Assembly (NCBI RefSeq): GCF_031846515.1
Contig: NZ_JAVRHO010000002.1
Location: 124,001 to 188,000, forward strand
Source: Autumnicola lenta
GTDB lineage: Bacteria > Bacteroidota > Bacteroidia > Flavobacteriales > Flavobacteriaceae
Length of the DNA stretch: 64,000 nt
Reading direction: 5' to 3'
The notes under the pieces were generated by a model. That model did not search any database. It saw nothing but the letters and a program-made list of their open reading frames with translations, and was not told the DNA's origin. The position numbers and the translations under genes were made by a program. Below are positions 1-8,109 of the stretch, piece by piece (position 1 is the first letter of the stretch; each line of letters starts with the position of its first letter).

Positions 1-375
1 AGCTTTTTCCAGCATTTTTGATACTGAACAGTATTTCTCCATAGAGAGACTTACTGCCCTTTTTGCCTTTGCTTCCGGAATGTCTCCCTTCAGCTTAAAA
101 TTAAGATGGATTTTTTTAAAAACATTAGGAATTGCTCCGTCTTCCCGGAATCCTTCAACTTCCACCTGAAGGTCATCCAGTTCTAAATGTTGTTTCTTTA
201 AAATCATCACCACATCAATACTGCTGCAGCCGGCTACACCCCTTAGTAAAAGATCCATAGGACTCGATCCCTGCGGATTTTCTTCAGATTTATTATCCAA
301 ATGGACTATGTCCCCACGTTCGTTCTTTGTTTCGAAATGGTAATTGTTGTTAAGCCTTTTTAAATTGATTTTCAT
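1..375 (-). CDS. OsmC family peroxidase-like protein (3' end cut by window edge)
   Basis: The first 125 codons of a small OsmC/Ohr-fold protein; the C-terminus lies beyond the window start. The family reduces organic hydroperoxides in the cytoplasm with two cysteines. Both expected cysteines are visible: C50 in GVAGCSSIDV at the start of the core helix and C116 in EKYCSV. The spacing and the surrounding words (NPQGSSPMDLLL before the first Cys) are typical of the YhfA/OsmC branch rather than classical Ohr. It follows the sulfite-reduction operon in the same direction but lies beyond that operon's terminator, so it is probably a separate unit. The family call is firm; the substrate cannot be read from sequence. 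Confidence 0.85.
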   Translation of the reverse strand, partial: MKINLKRLNNNYHFETKNERGDIVHLDNKSEENPQGSSPMDLLLRGVAGCSSIDVVMILKKQHLELDDLQVEVEGFREDGAIPNVFKKIHLNFKLKGDIPEAKAKRAVSLSMEKYCSVSKMLEKA

Positions 376-517
376 AAAACCGGAATTTTACCCAAAGTTA
401 AAATTTCTCTGCATTCAGGCCAATTTAAAGTACCCTTAAAAATGCCAATTATCGTCCTGCTGTTTTCTCTCAGATCCTGCTGAATCTTTCAGAATTCGGC
501 ACAGCACGAGAAGCAAA

Positions 518-547
518 AACCTGTGAGACTTTTATATCTCACAGGTT
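518..547 (-). terminator. Rho-independent terminator of the sulfate-assimilation operon
   Basis: A perfect 11-bp stem (arms 518-528 and 537-547, AACCTGTGAGA with its complement) is followed on the minus strand by GTTTTTG. It lies 21 nt past the stop of the ferredoxin-NADP reductase gene and closes the cys/sir operon. Its CTGTGAG core also occurs in the terminator hairpin at 23.3 kb. Confidence 0.85.
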
Positions 548-568
548 CGAAAAAATACTTCAATTAAT

Positions 569-1630
569 TTAACCTATACTTTGTACGACTTCTTTTTTAG
601 CTTCCTTTTTACTTCCGTCAAAGCCCTGAACACCTCCAACAGTAGTATATTTCAGAATATATTTCTTATCCGGAAAAATTCTCTGGTAAGCACTCTGGCA
701 CATGATCGCAGCTTCATGAAAACCTGAAAGGATGAGTTTTAATTTTCCTTTATAAGTATTCACATCTCCAATTGCATAAACCCCAGGAATATTGGTTTGA
801 TAATCGTAAGAGTTATCGACTTTAATAGCGTTCTTTTCGATCTCCAGACCCCAGTCTCCAATAGGACCAAGTTTTGGCGAAAGTCCGAATAGCGGAATGA
901 AATCATCTACCTCTCTGAATTCTTCTCCCCTTGCGGTATCTTTATGACGAATCACCACTTTTTCAAGTTTATCCTCTCCTCTTAGTCCAACAACCTCAGC
1001 ATTCGTGATCATTTCAATCTTACCAAGTTTTGCCAGTTCAGAAACCCGTTCTACACTATCTAATGCGCCACGAAATTCTTTTCTTCTGTGAACCAGTGCA
1101 ACTTCGGCTGCAACATCTGCAAGATAAATCGCCCAGTCTAAGGCAGAATCCCCACCACCTGCAATAACAACTTTTTTATCACGGTAAACTTCAGGATCTT
1201 TAATGAAATAAGAAACTCCTTTATCCTCATAGTCGGTGATATTTTCAATAGGTGGCTTTCTTGGTTCGAAAGATCCTAACCCACCTGCAATTGCCACTAC
1301 GGGAGCATGGTGCTTTGTACCTTTATTGGTAGTGACTATAAAAGTCCCATCGTCCAGTTTCTCCAGAGTTTCTGCACGCTCACCCAGTGTAAATCCAGGT
1401 TCGAAAGGTTTTATCTGCTCCATAAGATTTCCTACTAAATCCCCGGCTAAGATTTCCGGAAATGCAGGAATATCATAGATCGGTTTTTTTGGATAAATTT
1501 CAGAACACTGTCCGCCAGGTTGTGGCAAAGCATCTATTAGATGTGTTTTCAACTTTAATAGTCCCGCCTCAAAAACGGTAAATAATCCCGTGGGGCCGGC
1601 TCCTATTATCAGGATATCTGTCTTAATCAT
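569..1630 (-). CDS. Ferredoxin--NADP+ reductase, YumC / thioredoxin-reductase-like type
   Basis: A 353-aa FAD/NAD(P)H flavoprotein. The N-terminal FAD Rossmann motif GAGPTG is at residues 10-15, a second NADPH-binding motif (GGGDSALDW) lies near residue 157, and the C-terminal FAD contact AIGDVN near 288. The CxxC redox pair of true thioredoxin reductases is absent, so it belongs to the ferredoxin/flavodoxin-NADP+ reductase group (B. subtilis YumC). It is the last gene of the operon and its start overlaps the siroheme gene by 8 nt. The context says it reduces ferredoxin for the sulfite reductase encoded three genes upstream. Length and motifs are normal. Confidence 0.9.
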   Translation of the reverse strand: MIKTDILIIGAGPTGLFTVFEAGLLKLKTHLIDALPQPGGQCSEIYPKKPIYDIPAFPEILAGDLVGNLMEQIKPFEPGFTLGERAETLEKLDDGTFIVTTNKGTKHHAPVVAIAGGLGSFEPRKPPIENITDYEDKGVSYFIKDPEVYRDKKVVIAGGGDSALDWAIYLADVAAEVALVHRRKEFRGALDSVERVSELAKLGKIEMITNAEVVGLRGEDKLEKVVIRHKDTARGEEFREVDDFIPLFGLSPKLGPIGDWGLEIEKNAIKVDNSYDYQTNIPGVYAIGDVNTYKGKLKLILSGFHEAAIMCQSAYQRIFPDKKYILKYTTVGGVQGFDGSKKEAKKEVVQSIG

Positions 1631-2219
1631 TACTATCTTTTTTAACTTTTAACGATTCGGTTATTGTATTCATCTGTTCCACCTTGGCTTCAAAATCGCC
1701 TTTAATGGATTTACGGTACTCATTTAAATTTTCCACCATCTGGTTCACGTTTTCAGGAATTACTTCCTCAAAAAATTCTCTCAGGCGTTTTGCAGTCGTA
1801 GGTGACTTTCCATTGGTAGAAATGGCAATTTTCACATGCCCTTTGTTTACAATTCCGCCCATGTAGAAATCACAGAGATCTGGTGTATCGGCAATGTTAG
1901 CAAGTAAATAGCGTTTTTTTGCATCTCTGTGAACCCGCTTGTTAAGCTTGGCATCGTTAGTTGCCGCAATTACCACATGCCGTTTTTTTAAATACTTTCT
2001 TCTATACCTGCCCTTGATCATTTTTACACCATGCTTCTTTGCAAGTTCTGCCGTTTCTGGCAGGAACTTTTTGGCGACAACTTCAACATTGGCATTTGGA
2101 CTGGATTTGAGTAAAAAATACAATTTTTCATGACCCACGTTTCCACCGCCCACAACAAGGATATTAAGCTTATTGACCTTTAGGAAAACAGGATATAACT
2201 CGTTTCGCTCTTCCATCAC
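1623..2219 (-). CDS. Precorrin-2 dehydrogenase / sirohydrochlorin ferrochelatase (CysG N-terminal, Met8-like)
   Basis: A 198-aa protein matching the N-terminal half of E. coli CysG and yeast Met8. It oxidises precorrin-2 with NAD+ and inserts Fe2+ to give siroheme. It has the NAD-binding motif VVGGGNVG near residue 23, and the family pattern of Asp-rich and Ser/Thr segments (ISTNGKSPTTAKRLREFFE near residue 135). No methyltransferase domain is attached; that step is encoded by the upstream gene, whose stop codon overlaps this start by one base. Together the pair converts uroporphyrinogen III to siroheme for the sulfite reductase of the same operon. Confidence 0.9.
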   Translation of the reverse strand: MMEERNELYPVFLKVNKLNILVVGGGNVGHEKLYFLLKSSPNANVEVVAKKFLPETAELAKKHGVKMIKGRYRRKYLKKRHVVIAATNDAKLNKRVHRDAKKRYLLANIADTPDLCDFYMGGIVNKGHVKIAISTNGKSPTTAKRLREFFEEVIPENVNQMVENLNEYRKSIKGDFEAKVEQMNTITESLKVKKDSND

Positions 2220-2995
2220 TAATTTTTTGGGTTGTTTTCAGGAATTACCTCAAGATTTTCAAAAATCCTGTGCACCTGATTTCTTTCCTTTACCACTTCG
2301 CCAATAACAATTATTGCAGGTGCTGTTAACCCTTTTTCAGAAACCACTTCTTCAATAGTCGAAATAGTTCCAAAACCTGACTTTTCATTTACCGTAGTTC
2401 CATTCTGAATTACTCCAACGGGCATATCTTCTTTCCCAAAATGACTAAAAATTTCAACAATTTCAGCCAGTTTACTCATTCCCATTAATATCACAACGGT
2501 TGCCGTAGATTGTGCTGCCAGGCGTACATCATCAGATAATTTCTTCTGCGTTGTAGTTCCTGTTATCACCCAGAAACTTTCTGAAGTTCCACGTTGCGTG
2601 AGCGGAATACCCACACCTGCCGGAACAGATATGGCTGAAGTAATTCCAGAAACCATTTCTATCTCCAGTCCTTTGCTCTTCGCATAATTAATTTCTTCAG
2701 AACCTCTTCCAAAGACAAAAGGATCTCCTCCTTTAAGTCTTACCACATGTCCCCGCTCCAACGCATACTTTACAATCAGCTCGTTTATTTCATCCTGGGA
2801 GTAACGATGTTTATCTTTGCGTTTCCCCACAAATATATGCTCTGCCTGTGGAGCATATTCCAATAGTTCACGGTTGATTAACGCGTCGTACAGAACCACG
2901 TTGGCAGACTCGAGCACTTTTAACGCTTTTAACGTTATCAATTCCGGATCTCCCGGCCCCGCTCCTACTACTGTTAACCTGGATGAATTATGCAT
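2219..2995 (-). CDS. cobA: Uroporphyrinogen-III C-methyltransferase (SUMT)
   Basis: A 258-aa tetrapyrrole methylase using SAM to methylate uroporphyrinogen III at C2 and C7, giving precorrin-2. It shows the family signatures VVGAGPGDPELITLKA at the N-terminus and VRLKGGDPFVFGRGSEE near residue 84, and the SGITSA loop. I chose the ATG at 2995 over the in-frame ATG 27 nt upstream: it has a good GGGAGG ribosome site 6 nt before it and reduces the overlap with the sulfite reductase gene to 8 nt. Each gene here overlaps the next, indicating one translationally coupled siroheme/sulfite module. Confidence 0.92.
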   Translation of the reverse strand: MHNSSRLTVVGAGPGDPELITLKALKVLESANVVLYDALINRELLEYAPQAEHIFVGKRKDKHRYSQDEINELIVKYALERGHVVRLKGGDPFVFGRGSEEINYAKSKGLEIEMVSGITSAISVPAGVGIPLTQRGTSESFWVITGTTTQKKLSDDVRLAAQSTATVVILMGMSKLAEIVEIFSHFGKEDMPVGVIQNGTTVNEKSGFGTISTIEEVVSEKGLTAPAIIVIGEVVKERNQVHRIFENLEVIPENNPKN

Positions 2996-5081
2996 GTTGC
3001 ACCTCCCTTGTTCTATATGCATCTACTCTCTTCAGAAATAAAGACGCATCTTCTAAATATTTCACGGCAAAAGCTTCTGAAGGCTCATGCTCGTTCAACT
3101 GATAAGCAAATTCTTTAAAGGAAGTGGAAAGTTCAATTTTTCCTGTTTCCACAAAAAGCTCATCAAATTGGGAAATAATACCTGCCTGTGTATTCGTTTT
3201 TACATCATCAGCAATTAATAGAGCTTTAGCCGAATTTACAATAGAGGTGTAGGCATGATAAATACTATCTGCCCAGTCTTTTCTATCAAGCGCGCTTTTT
3301 GCATTATCTATTTTCTCTTCGCTCTCAAAAAGAAGCGTTGCGATAAGATCAATCACCACTCCGGCACATTCACCAACTCCAACTGCTTTAATATAAGGTT
3401 TTTCATGACCCCAATCAACATATTCATCTTCAGTAAAATTAGAAGTATCGGCAATATCTTTTAGTAAATCATAGAAATACGTTTTCCCCTGGCGATCGTA
3501 GTATTGAATAAATCGTTCTTCAGACGTAGCATTCGCTTCAAAATCGTTCAAAAGAATTCGGAAAGCTGCAGGACCTCTTTTACTTGGCACCTTAACTACC
3601 TTATCTGCAAAACGTCCCTCTCCATCTCCAAGAGTTCCTCCTCCAAGTAATATCTGAAGTGCAGGAGCTACCGTTTTTCCAATTTTTATAGACATTCCCT
3701 GAAAGCCAATTTCAGCCATATTATGCTGCCCACAGGCATTCATACAACCACTAATTTTAATGGTAATATCCCTTCCGTTTACAAACTGCGGATATTCTTC
3801 CTTCAGTACATCTTCAAGTACATCTGCAATTCCTGTACTACTGGCGATCCCAAGGTTACAGGTATCTGTTCCCGGGCAGGCCGTAATATCCACTGTTTTA
3901 TCGTAACCGGTTTCCGCATAACCCAATTTCTTTAATTCCGAATAAAAGAACGGAAGAAACTCTTCGCGTACGTGACGGATCAAAATATCCTGTCTTAAAG
4001 TTAACCTAATTTCATTTCCGGCATATTTTTTCACTAAATCTGCAAGTTTTCTTGCACCTCCAGTATAAAAATCTCCTAACGGTACGCGAATACCTACAGC
4101 AAATAAACCTTTTTGTTTCTGCGGAAGCACGTTTGTGCTTTTCCAAAGTTCGAAATCTTTCTGATCTTCAATTTCTACTGAAGGAACTTCTACCTCCTTT
4201 AAAGGTGGTGCTGCTTCAAACTTTTCTATTTCAATATTCGGCTCTTTTTTGGATAGTGCAGTATTTTGCTCTGCCACCAGTTCCATAAAAGCATCTTTTC
4301 CCAAATCCTTTACAAGATATTTCATTCTTGCTTTCATCCTTTTTGCCCGCTCTCCGTAGCGGTCAAAAACACGTAGTACTCCTTCAATAAGGGAAATTAT
4401 TTTATCTGCTTCTATAAATTCATAAAGCACATCTGCATGTCTGGGCTGAGAACCTAAACCTCCACCAAGCATCACTTTAAATCCGCGTTTTCCATCTTTC
4501 ATCTTGGCGATAAAGCCCAAATCATGAAGGTAACTCAGCGCAGTATCTCCGTCTGAAGAAGAGAAAGACATTTTAAACTTTCTTCCCATTTCCTGACAAA
4601 TAGGATTCCGTAGAAAGAACTGAAATGCAGCGTGAGCATAAGGGGAAACATCAAAAGGTTCATTTACGTCTATCCCCGCAGTTGGAGAAGCCGTGATGTT
4701 TCTTACCGTATTTCCACAGGCTTCACGAAGTGTTATATCATCTTTTTCCAGTTGGGACCATAATTCCGGGGTGCGGTCAAGGCTCACATAATGAATCTGA
4801 ATATCCTGCCTGGTAGTTATATGCAACCTCCCCCTGGAATATTCATCAGATACATCAGCAATCCTGTGTAACTGTTCAGACGTAACTTTACCAAACGGAA
4901 GTTTTATACGAACCATTTGAACTCCTGCCTGCCTTTGTCCATAAACACCCCGGGCAAGACGTAGACTCCTGAATTTTTCCTCATCGGCTTTACCTTCACG
5001 GAACAACCTGATTCTTTTCTCCAGGTCTATAATGTCGTTCTCAACAACAGGATTTTCTATTTCGGTTCTAAAACTTTGCAT
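2988..5081 (-). CDS. Ferredoxin-type sulfite/nitrite reductase with HEPN-like C-terminal extension
   Basis: A 697-aa siroheme/4Fe-4S hemoprotein reducing sulfite to sulfide. Two ferredoxin-like halves (about residues 45-110 and 325-395) flank the first siroheme domain. The cluster-binding cysteines are C402, C408 (ACPGTDTCNLG) and C446, C450 (SGCMNACGQHN). Residues about 570-690 are an all-helical extension (YHAYTSIVNSAKALLI) resembling a HEPN domain but without a clear RxxxxH RNase motif. Nitrite reduction is chemically possible, but the operon (cysHDN upstream, siroheme synthesis and FNR downstream) points to sulfite. A Cys-codon leader ORF and terminator separate it from cysN, suggesting its own attenuation control. 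Confidence 0.9.
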   Translation of the reverse strand: MQSFRTEIENPVVENDIIDLEKRIRLFREGKADEEKFRSLRLARGVYGQRQAGVQMVRIKLPFGKVTSEQLHRIADVSDEYSRGRLHITTRQDIQIHYVSLDRTPELWSQLEKDDITLREACGNTVRNITASPTAGIDVNEPFDVSPYAHAAFQFFLRNPICQEMGRKFKMSFSSSDGDTALSYLHDLGFIAKMKDGKRGFKVMLGGGLGSQPRHADVLYEFIEADKIISLIEGVLRVFDRYGERAKRMKARMKYLVKDLGKDAFMELVAEQNTALSKKEPNIEIEKFEAAPPLKEVEVPSVEIEDQKDFELWKSTNVLPQKQKGLFAVGIRVPLGDFYTGGARKLADLVKKYAGNEIRLTLRQDILIRHVREEFLPFFYSELKKLGYAETGYDKTVDITACPGTDTCNLGIASSTGIADVLEDVLKEEYPQFVNGRDITIKISGCMNACGQHNMAEIGFQGMSIKIGKTVAPALQILLGGGTLGDGEGRFADKVVKVPSKRGPAAFRILLNDFEANATSEERFIQYYDRQGKTYFYDLLKDIADTSNFTEDEYVDWGHEKPYIKAVGVGECAGVVIDLIATLLFESEEKIDNAKSALDRKDWADSIYHAYTSIVNSAKALLIADDVKTNTQAGIISQFDELFVETGKIELSTSFKEFAYQLNEHEPSEAFAVKYLEDASLFLKRVDAYRTREVQHA
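3002..3007 (-). promoter_or_regulatory. cobA: Shine-Dalgarno site deciding the SUMT start
   Basis: GGGAGG on the minus strand, 6 nt before the ATG at 2995. Strong SD sites are uncommon in Flavobacteriia, so it is useful evidence for this start rather than the ATG at 3022. The site lies inside the 3' end of the sulfite reductase gene. Confidence 0.6.
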
Positions 5082-5125
5082 AATATTGAAAATTTAATTT
5101 ATCACCTGAAAAACAGGATTTTGAT

Positions 5126-5166
5126 AAAAAAGGCTCTTTTAGTTTTTACGCTTAAAAAGAACCTTT
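5126..5166 (-). terminator. Intrinsic terminator acting as attenuator between cysN and sulfite reductase
   Basis: On the minus strand a 12-bp stem (arms 5155-5166 and 5129-5140, one G-U pair) is followed by a run of six T. Its 5' arm is also the 3' arm of a competing hairpin: AAGACC plus TTTTATAA (5179-5194) can pair with TTATAAAA plus GGTTCTT (5157-5171), about 14 bp with small bulges. The two folds exclude each other. The competing 5' arm begins right after the stop codon of the upstream leader ORF, where a ribosome finishing that ORF would hide it. Confidence 0.75.
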
Positions 5167-5194
5167 TATAATTGGATGTTATAAAAACGGTCTT

Positions 5195-5257
5195 CTAAGT
5201 ATTTGCTGTACAGCGCATACACATAAACTTATAGAATGATGTTTTTTTTAATTTCAT
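5195..5257 (-). CDS. Cysteine-codon leader peptide (attenuator) upstream of sulfite reductase
   Basis: A 20-codon ORF starting 7 nt after the cysN stop and ending in MCMRCTANT before its TAG. Two TGT Cys codons and two Met codons sit at positions 12-16, just before the antiterminator arm. A stop-proximal Cys cluster followed by a terminator is the layout of amino-acid-responsive leader peptides. Infer: with Cys-tRNA scarce the ribosome stalls on TGT, the antiterminator forms and the sir operon is read through; with Cys plentiful the ribosome reaches the stop and termination follows. No homologues could be searched, and two Cys codons is a modest number, so the call is less certain than the Met leaders at 15 kb. 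Confidence 0.6.
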   Translation of the reverse strand: MKLKKTSFYKFMCMRCTANT

Positions 5258-5264
5258 TTGATTC

Positions 5265-6509
5265 TTACTTTATAAAGCCCACTCCGGAAGTTGTATTGGT
5301 TTGAGTATCTACAAGAATAAAGCGTCCATTTGCCTTATTTTTTTCAAAGTTATCTGCAAAAATGGACTTACTTAATTTAATGGAAACCTGTCCTATCTCA
5401 TTAAGCTGAAGTGATGAAGCTTCGCTAATCCCTCCAAAATCTGTAGAAACCTGACCCTCAATTTTGTCAATTTTCGCCATTACTCCGTTAGTATTATGCT
5501 GAAGTACATATTTACTTCCTGGTACAAGAGCTTTCCCGTCCATCCAGCAAATAGTAGCATTTAATCGTTTTGACTCTTTCGGCACTTCTGAAGATTTTAC
5601 CAGCGTATTTCCACGCGCCACATTAATATCATCATTTAAAGTAATGGTTACTGAGCTTCCTGCCGGTGCTTCTTGAAATTTCTCATCAAAAAAGAATATT
5701 TCCTTTATAGTTGAAGTTGTTAAAGATGGAAGCACAGTTACCTCATCCCCTACTTTAAGGCTGTTCCCTGTAATTTTTCCTGCATAACCCCTAAAATCGT
5801 GATGCTCATCGGTTTTAGGACGAATTACGGTTTGTACAGCAAAACGTGCCTGAGAAGTTTCCTGAAAATCTTCGGCTTTAATATCTTCCAGGTGCTCCAG
5901 TACCGTATCACCATTATACCAAGGCATTGCCGTAGATTTTTCAGCAATATTCTCTCCCCAAAGTGCACTTACCGGAATAAATGTCAATTTTTGTTCTTTA
6001 AAGTCGCTCTCTTCCTGAAGTTTTCTAAAATCGGCAACAATTTCATTAAACACCTCTTCAGAATAATTTACCAGGTCCATTTTATTTATTGCCACCACTA
6101 CTTCCTTTACCCGAAGCAGGTTATTGATAAAAAAGTGACGGTACGTCTGTTCGATCACTCCTTTTCTGGCATCAATTAGAATTATTGAAGCCTGAGAAGT
6201 CGACGCTCCTGTTACCATATTCCGTGTATATTCAACGTGCCCGGGAGTATCAGCAATAATGTAACTCTTTTTCTTTGTAGAAAAATAAATATGAGCAACA
6301 TCTATAGTAATCCCCTGTTCCCGTTCTGCAACCAAACCATCTGTAGCCAAAGAAAAATCCAGATAATCCAGACCTTTTTTGCGACTACTTTTATCGATTG
6401 CCTCAATTTTATCTGAGGTAAGGGACTGTGTATCGTAAAGCAACCTACCTATAAGTGTACTTTTACCATCGTCTACGCTACCTGCTGTTGCTATTTTTAA
6501 AACTTCCAT
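5265..6509 (-). CDS. cysN: Sulfate adenylyltransferase subunit 1 (GTPase)
   Basis: A 414-aa translation-factor-type GTPase that, with CysD, makes APS from sulfate and ATP, using GTP hydrolysis to drive the reaction. G motifs are clear: GSVDDGKST (residues 10-18), DTPGH near 93 and NKMD near 147. Domains 2 and 3 (beta barrels) follow. At 414 residues it ends where CysN ends, so there is no fused APS kinase as in CysNC proteins. Same-strand neighbour of cysD (57-nt gap) and of the cysteine leader ORF just downstream. Confidence 0.95.
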   Translation of the reverse strand: MEVLKIATAGSVDDGKSTLIGRLLYDTQSLTSDKIEAIDKSSRKKGLDYLDFSLATDGLVAEREQGITIDVAHIYFSTKKKSYIIADTPGHVEYTRNMVTGASTSQASIILIDARKGVIEQTYRHFFINNLLRVKEVVVAINKMDLVNYSEEVFNEIVADFRKLQEESDFKEQKLTFIPVSALWGENIAEKSTAMPWYNGDTVLEHLEDIKAEDFQETSQARFAVQTVIRPKTDEHHDFRGYAGKITGNSLKVGDEVTVLPSLTTSTIKEIFFFDEKFQEAPAGSSVTITLNDDINVARGNTLVKSSEVPKESKRLNATICWMDGKALVPGSKYVLQHNTNGVMAKIDKIEGQVSTDFGGISEASSLQLNEIGQVSIKLSKSIFADNFEKNKANGRFILVDTQTNTTSGVGFIK

Positions 6510-6566
6510 TTTTTCTAAACTCGTTAAATTCTGTTCTTTGCTTGAGATTTTCTTCGGAAACGGTTT

Positions 6567-7466
6567 CTAAAAGTAACCTTGCTGCTTCCTGGTTTCCATC
6601 GCAGCTTCAGAGCGCTTATCATCTATTCTTGCGCCACGTTCAGAAATTGAAGACTCTCTTATTTCCTGAATGATTTTCTGAATAGAATCTGCTTTGGATT
6701 CTACCGCCGCTGTACAGGTAATGTCTCCAACTGTTCTGAATCTTACGCTGCGCTTTTCTGTAACCTCATCTTCTTCTTTATATACATATTCTGAAGCAGT
6801 CCAGATTAGACCATCCCTCTCGAATATCTCACGCTCATGCGCAAAATAAATAGAAGGAATTTCGATTTTTTCCTGATCGATGTAGTTCCACACGTCAAGC
6901 TCTGTCCAGTTAGAAATTGGAAAAACCCTTACGTTCTGTCCAATTTCAATCCTTCCATTTAGCATATCAAATACTTCGGGACGCTGATTCTTCTCGTCCC
7001 ACTCTCCAAAATCATTTCTTACTGAAAAAATTCGCTCTTTCGCCCTGGCTTTCTCTTCATCTCTTCTTGCACCACCAATACAGGCATCAAATTTAAATTC
7101 TTCTATAGCATCAAGAAGAGTATTTGTCTGCAGTCCGTTTCGGCTGGAATATTTACCTTTTTCCTCTATGGACTTACCATTGTCTATATCGTCCTGTACA
7201 TGACGCACTATCAACTCAAGTCCCAATTCCCTTACCAATCTATCCCGGAATTCTATGGTTTCGGGAAAATTATGACCGGTGTCTATATGCATTAAAGGAA
7301 AAGGAATCCTTGCAGGATGAAACGCCTTTTGAGCCAGTCTAACCAGGGTAATAGAATCTTTCCCGCCGGAAAAGAGCAACACCGGGTTTTCAAACTGTGC
7401 CACTACCTCTCTAAAGATGTAAATAGCTTCGCTTTCTAAGGTATTTTGATTTAGTATTGAATTCAT
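6567..7466 (-). CDS. cysD: Sulfate adenylyltransferase subunit 2
   Basis: A 299-aa member of the PP-loop ATP pyrophosphatase family that performs the adenylyl transfer to sulfate. The PP-loop SGGKDS is near residue 33 and the HIDTGHNFPETIEFRD segment near 60. The C-terminus ends in the family-typical SERGARIDD...RKQQGYF. Length equals the E. coli protein. It forms the ATP sulfurylase heterodimer with the downstream cysN product; 11 nt separate it from cysH. Confidence 0.95.
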   Translation of the reverse strand: MNSILNQNTLESEAIYIFREVVAQFENPVLLFSGGKDSITLVRLAQKAFHPARIPFPLMHIDTGHNFPETIEFRDRLVRELGLELIVRHVQDDIDNGKSIEEKGKYSSRNGLQTNTLLDAIEEFKFDACIGGARRDEEKARAKERIFSVRNDFGEWDEKNQRPEVFDMLNGRIEIGQNVRVFPISNWTELDVWNYIDQEKIEIPSIYFAHEREIFERDGLIWTASEYVYKEEDEVTEKRSVRFRTVGDITCTAAVESKADSIQKIIQEIRESSISERGARIDDKRSEAAMETRKQQGYF

Positions 7467-7477
7467 TTATATATTTT

Positions 7478-8107
7478 TTAAGCGTGTAAACCACACTCTC
7501 TATTGGCTAAAACTTTTGTAGGGTCAAAATACTTAAATTCATTTGGCAGACCATGTTCTTCGAGATAAGCATCCAGCTTCTCGTCGCTCCAATGATAAAA
7601 CGGACTAACCTTTAACATACCGTCTTTACTGTAGCTAAGGATATCTATACTATTTCTAAAAGAGGTTTGTCCCTTTCTTAAATTGGTAAACCACACGTCT
7701 GGCTGTTGCTGCTTCATTGCTCTCTGGAAAGGCTCAAGTTTAACTTGTTTTGTAAAATCGTCGTGTAGAGACGAATTTACATCGGGTATTCCTCCGAAAA
7801 GCGCATCCCTGTACGCAGCGGTTTGCTTTGGCGTATAAAGCTTTACATTAAGCTGAAGTGTATCTATAACTTCTTTTGCATGTTTATAGGTTTGCGGAGT
7901 ATTATACCCGGTATCACACCAAATCACTTTTACAGACGGATCTATTTTAGAACATACATGAAGAATAGCTGCCTCGTAAGGACGAAAATTAGTGGTTACT
8001 ACAGGTTTTTCAGCATTTGAAATAACCCATTGCACGATTTCAGCCGGAGTAATCCCCTTTAATTGCTGATTAAGCACTTTTAGTTCTTGTTCGTTATACT
8101 TTTTCAT
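7478..8107 (-). CDS. cysH: Phosphoadenylyl-sulfate (PAPS) reductase, thioredoxin-dependent type
   Basis: A 209-aa PP-loop-fold reductase turning (P)APS into sulfite. The C-terminal redox motif ECGLH (catalytic C205) is present one residue from the end, and LRKGQTSFR / KVSPFYHW match the substrate-binding segments of E. coli CysH. The two CysCys...CysxxCys pairs that bind 4Fe-4S in bacterial APS reductases are absent; only three cysteines occur in all. By family knowledge this points to PAPS as substrate, yet no APS kinase gene (cysC) is in the window. It is shorter than E. coli CysH (244 aa), mainly near the C-terminus. Three nt separate it from the DUF2061 gene. Confidence 0.9.
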   Translation of the reverse strand: MKKYNEQELKVLNQQLKGITPAEIVQWVISNAEKPVVTTNFRPYEAAILHVCSKIDPSVKVIWCDTGYNTPQTYKHAKEVIDTLQLNVKLYTPKQTAAYRDALFGGIPDVNSSLHDDFTKQVKLEPFQRAMKQQQPDVWFTNLRKGQTSFRNSIDILSYSKDGMLKVSPFYHWSDEKLDAYLEEHGLPNEFKYFDPTKVLANRECGLHA

Positions 8108-8109
8108 AA

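Noticed and set aside
493..510. AATTCGGCACAGCACGAG resembles the EcoRI cDNA-library adaptor AATTCGGCACGAG
   Set aside because: It has five extra bases and lies in ordinary intergenic sequence continuous with the terminator; probably coincidence, not vector contamination.
5126..5166. Plain end-of-operon terminator for cysN only
   Set aside because: Possible, but the Cys leader ORF directly upstream, the competing hairpin and lack of a clear promoter for the sulfite reductase gene fit an internal attenuator better.
5799..6179. Plus-strand 126-codon frame inside cysN
   Set aside because: Antisense shadow of a strongly conserved GTPase gene.
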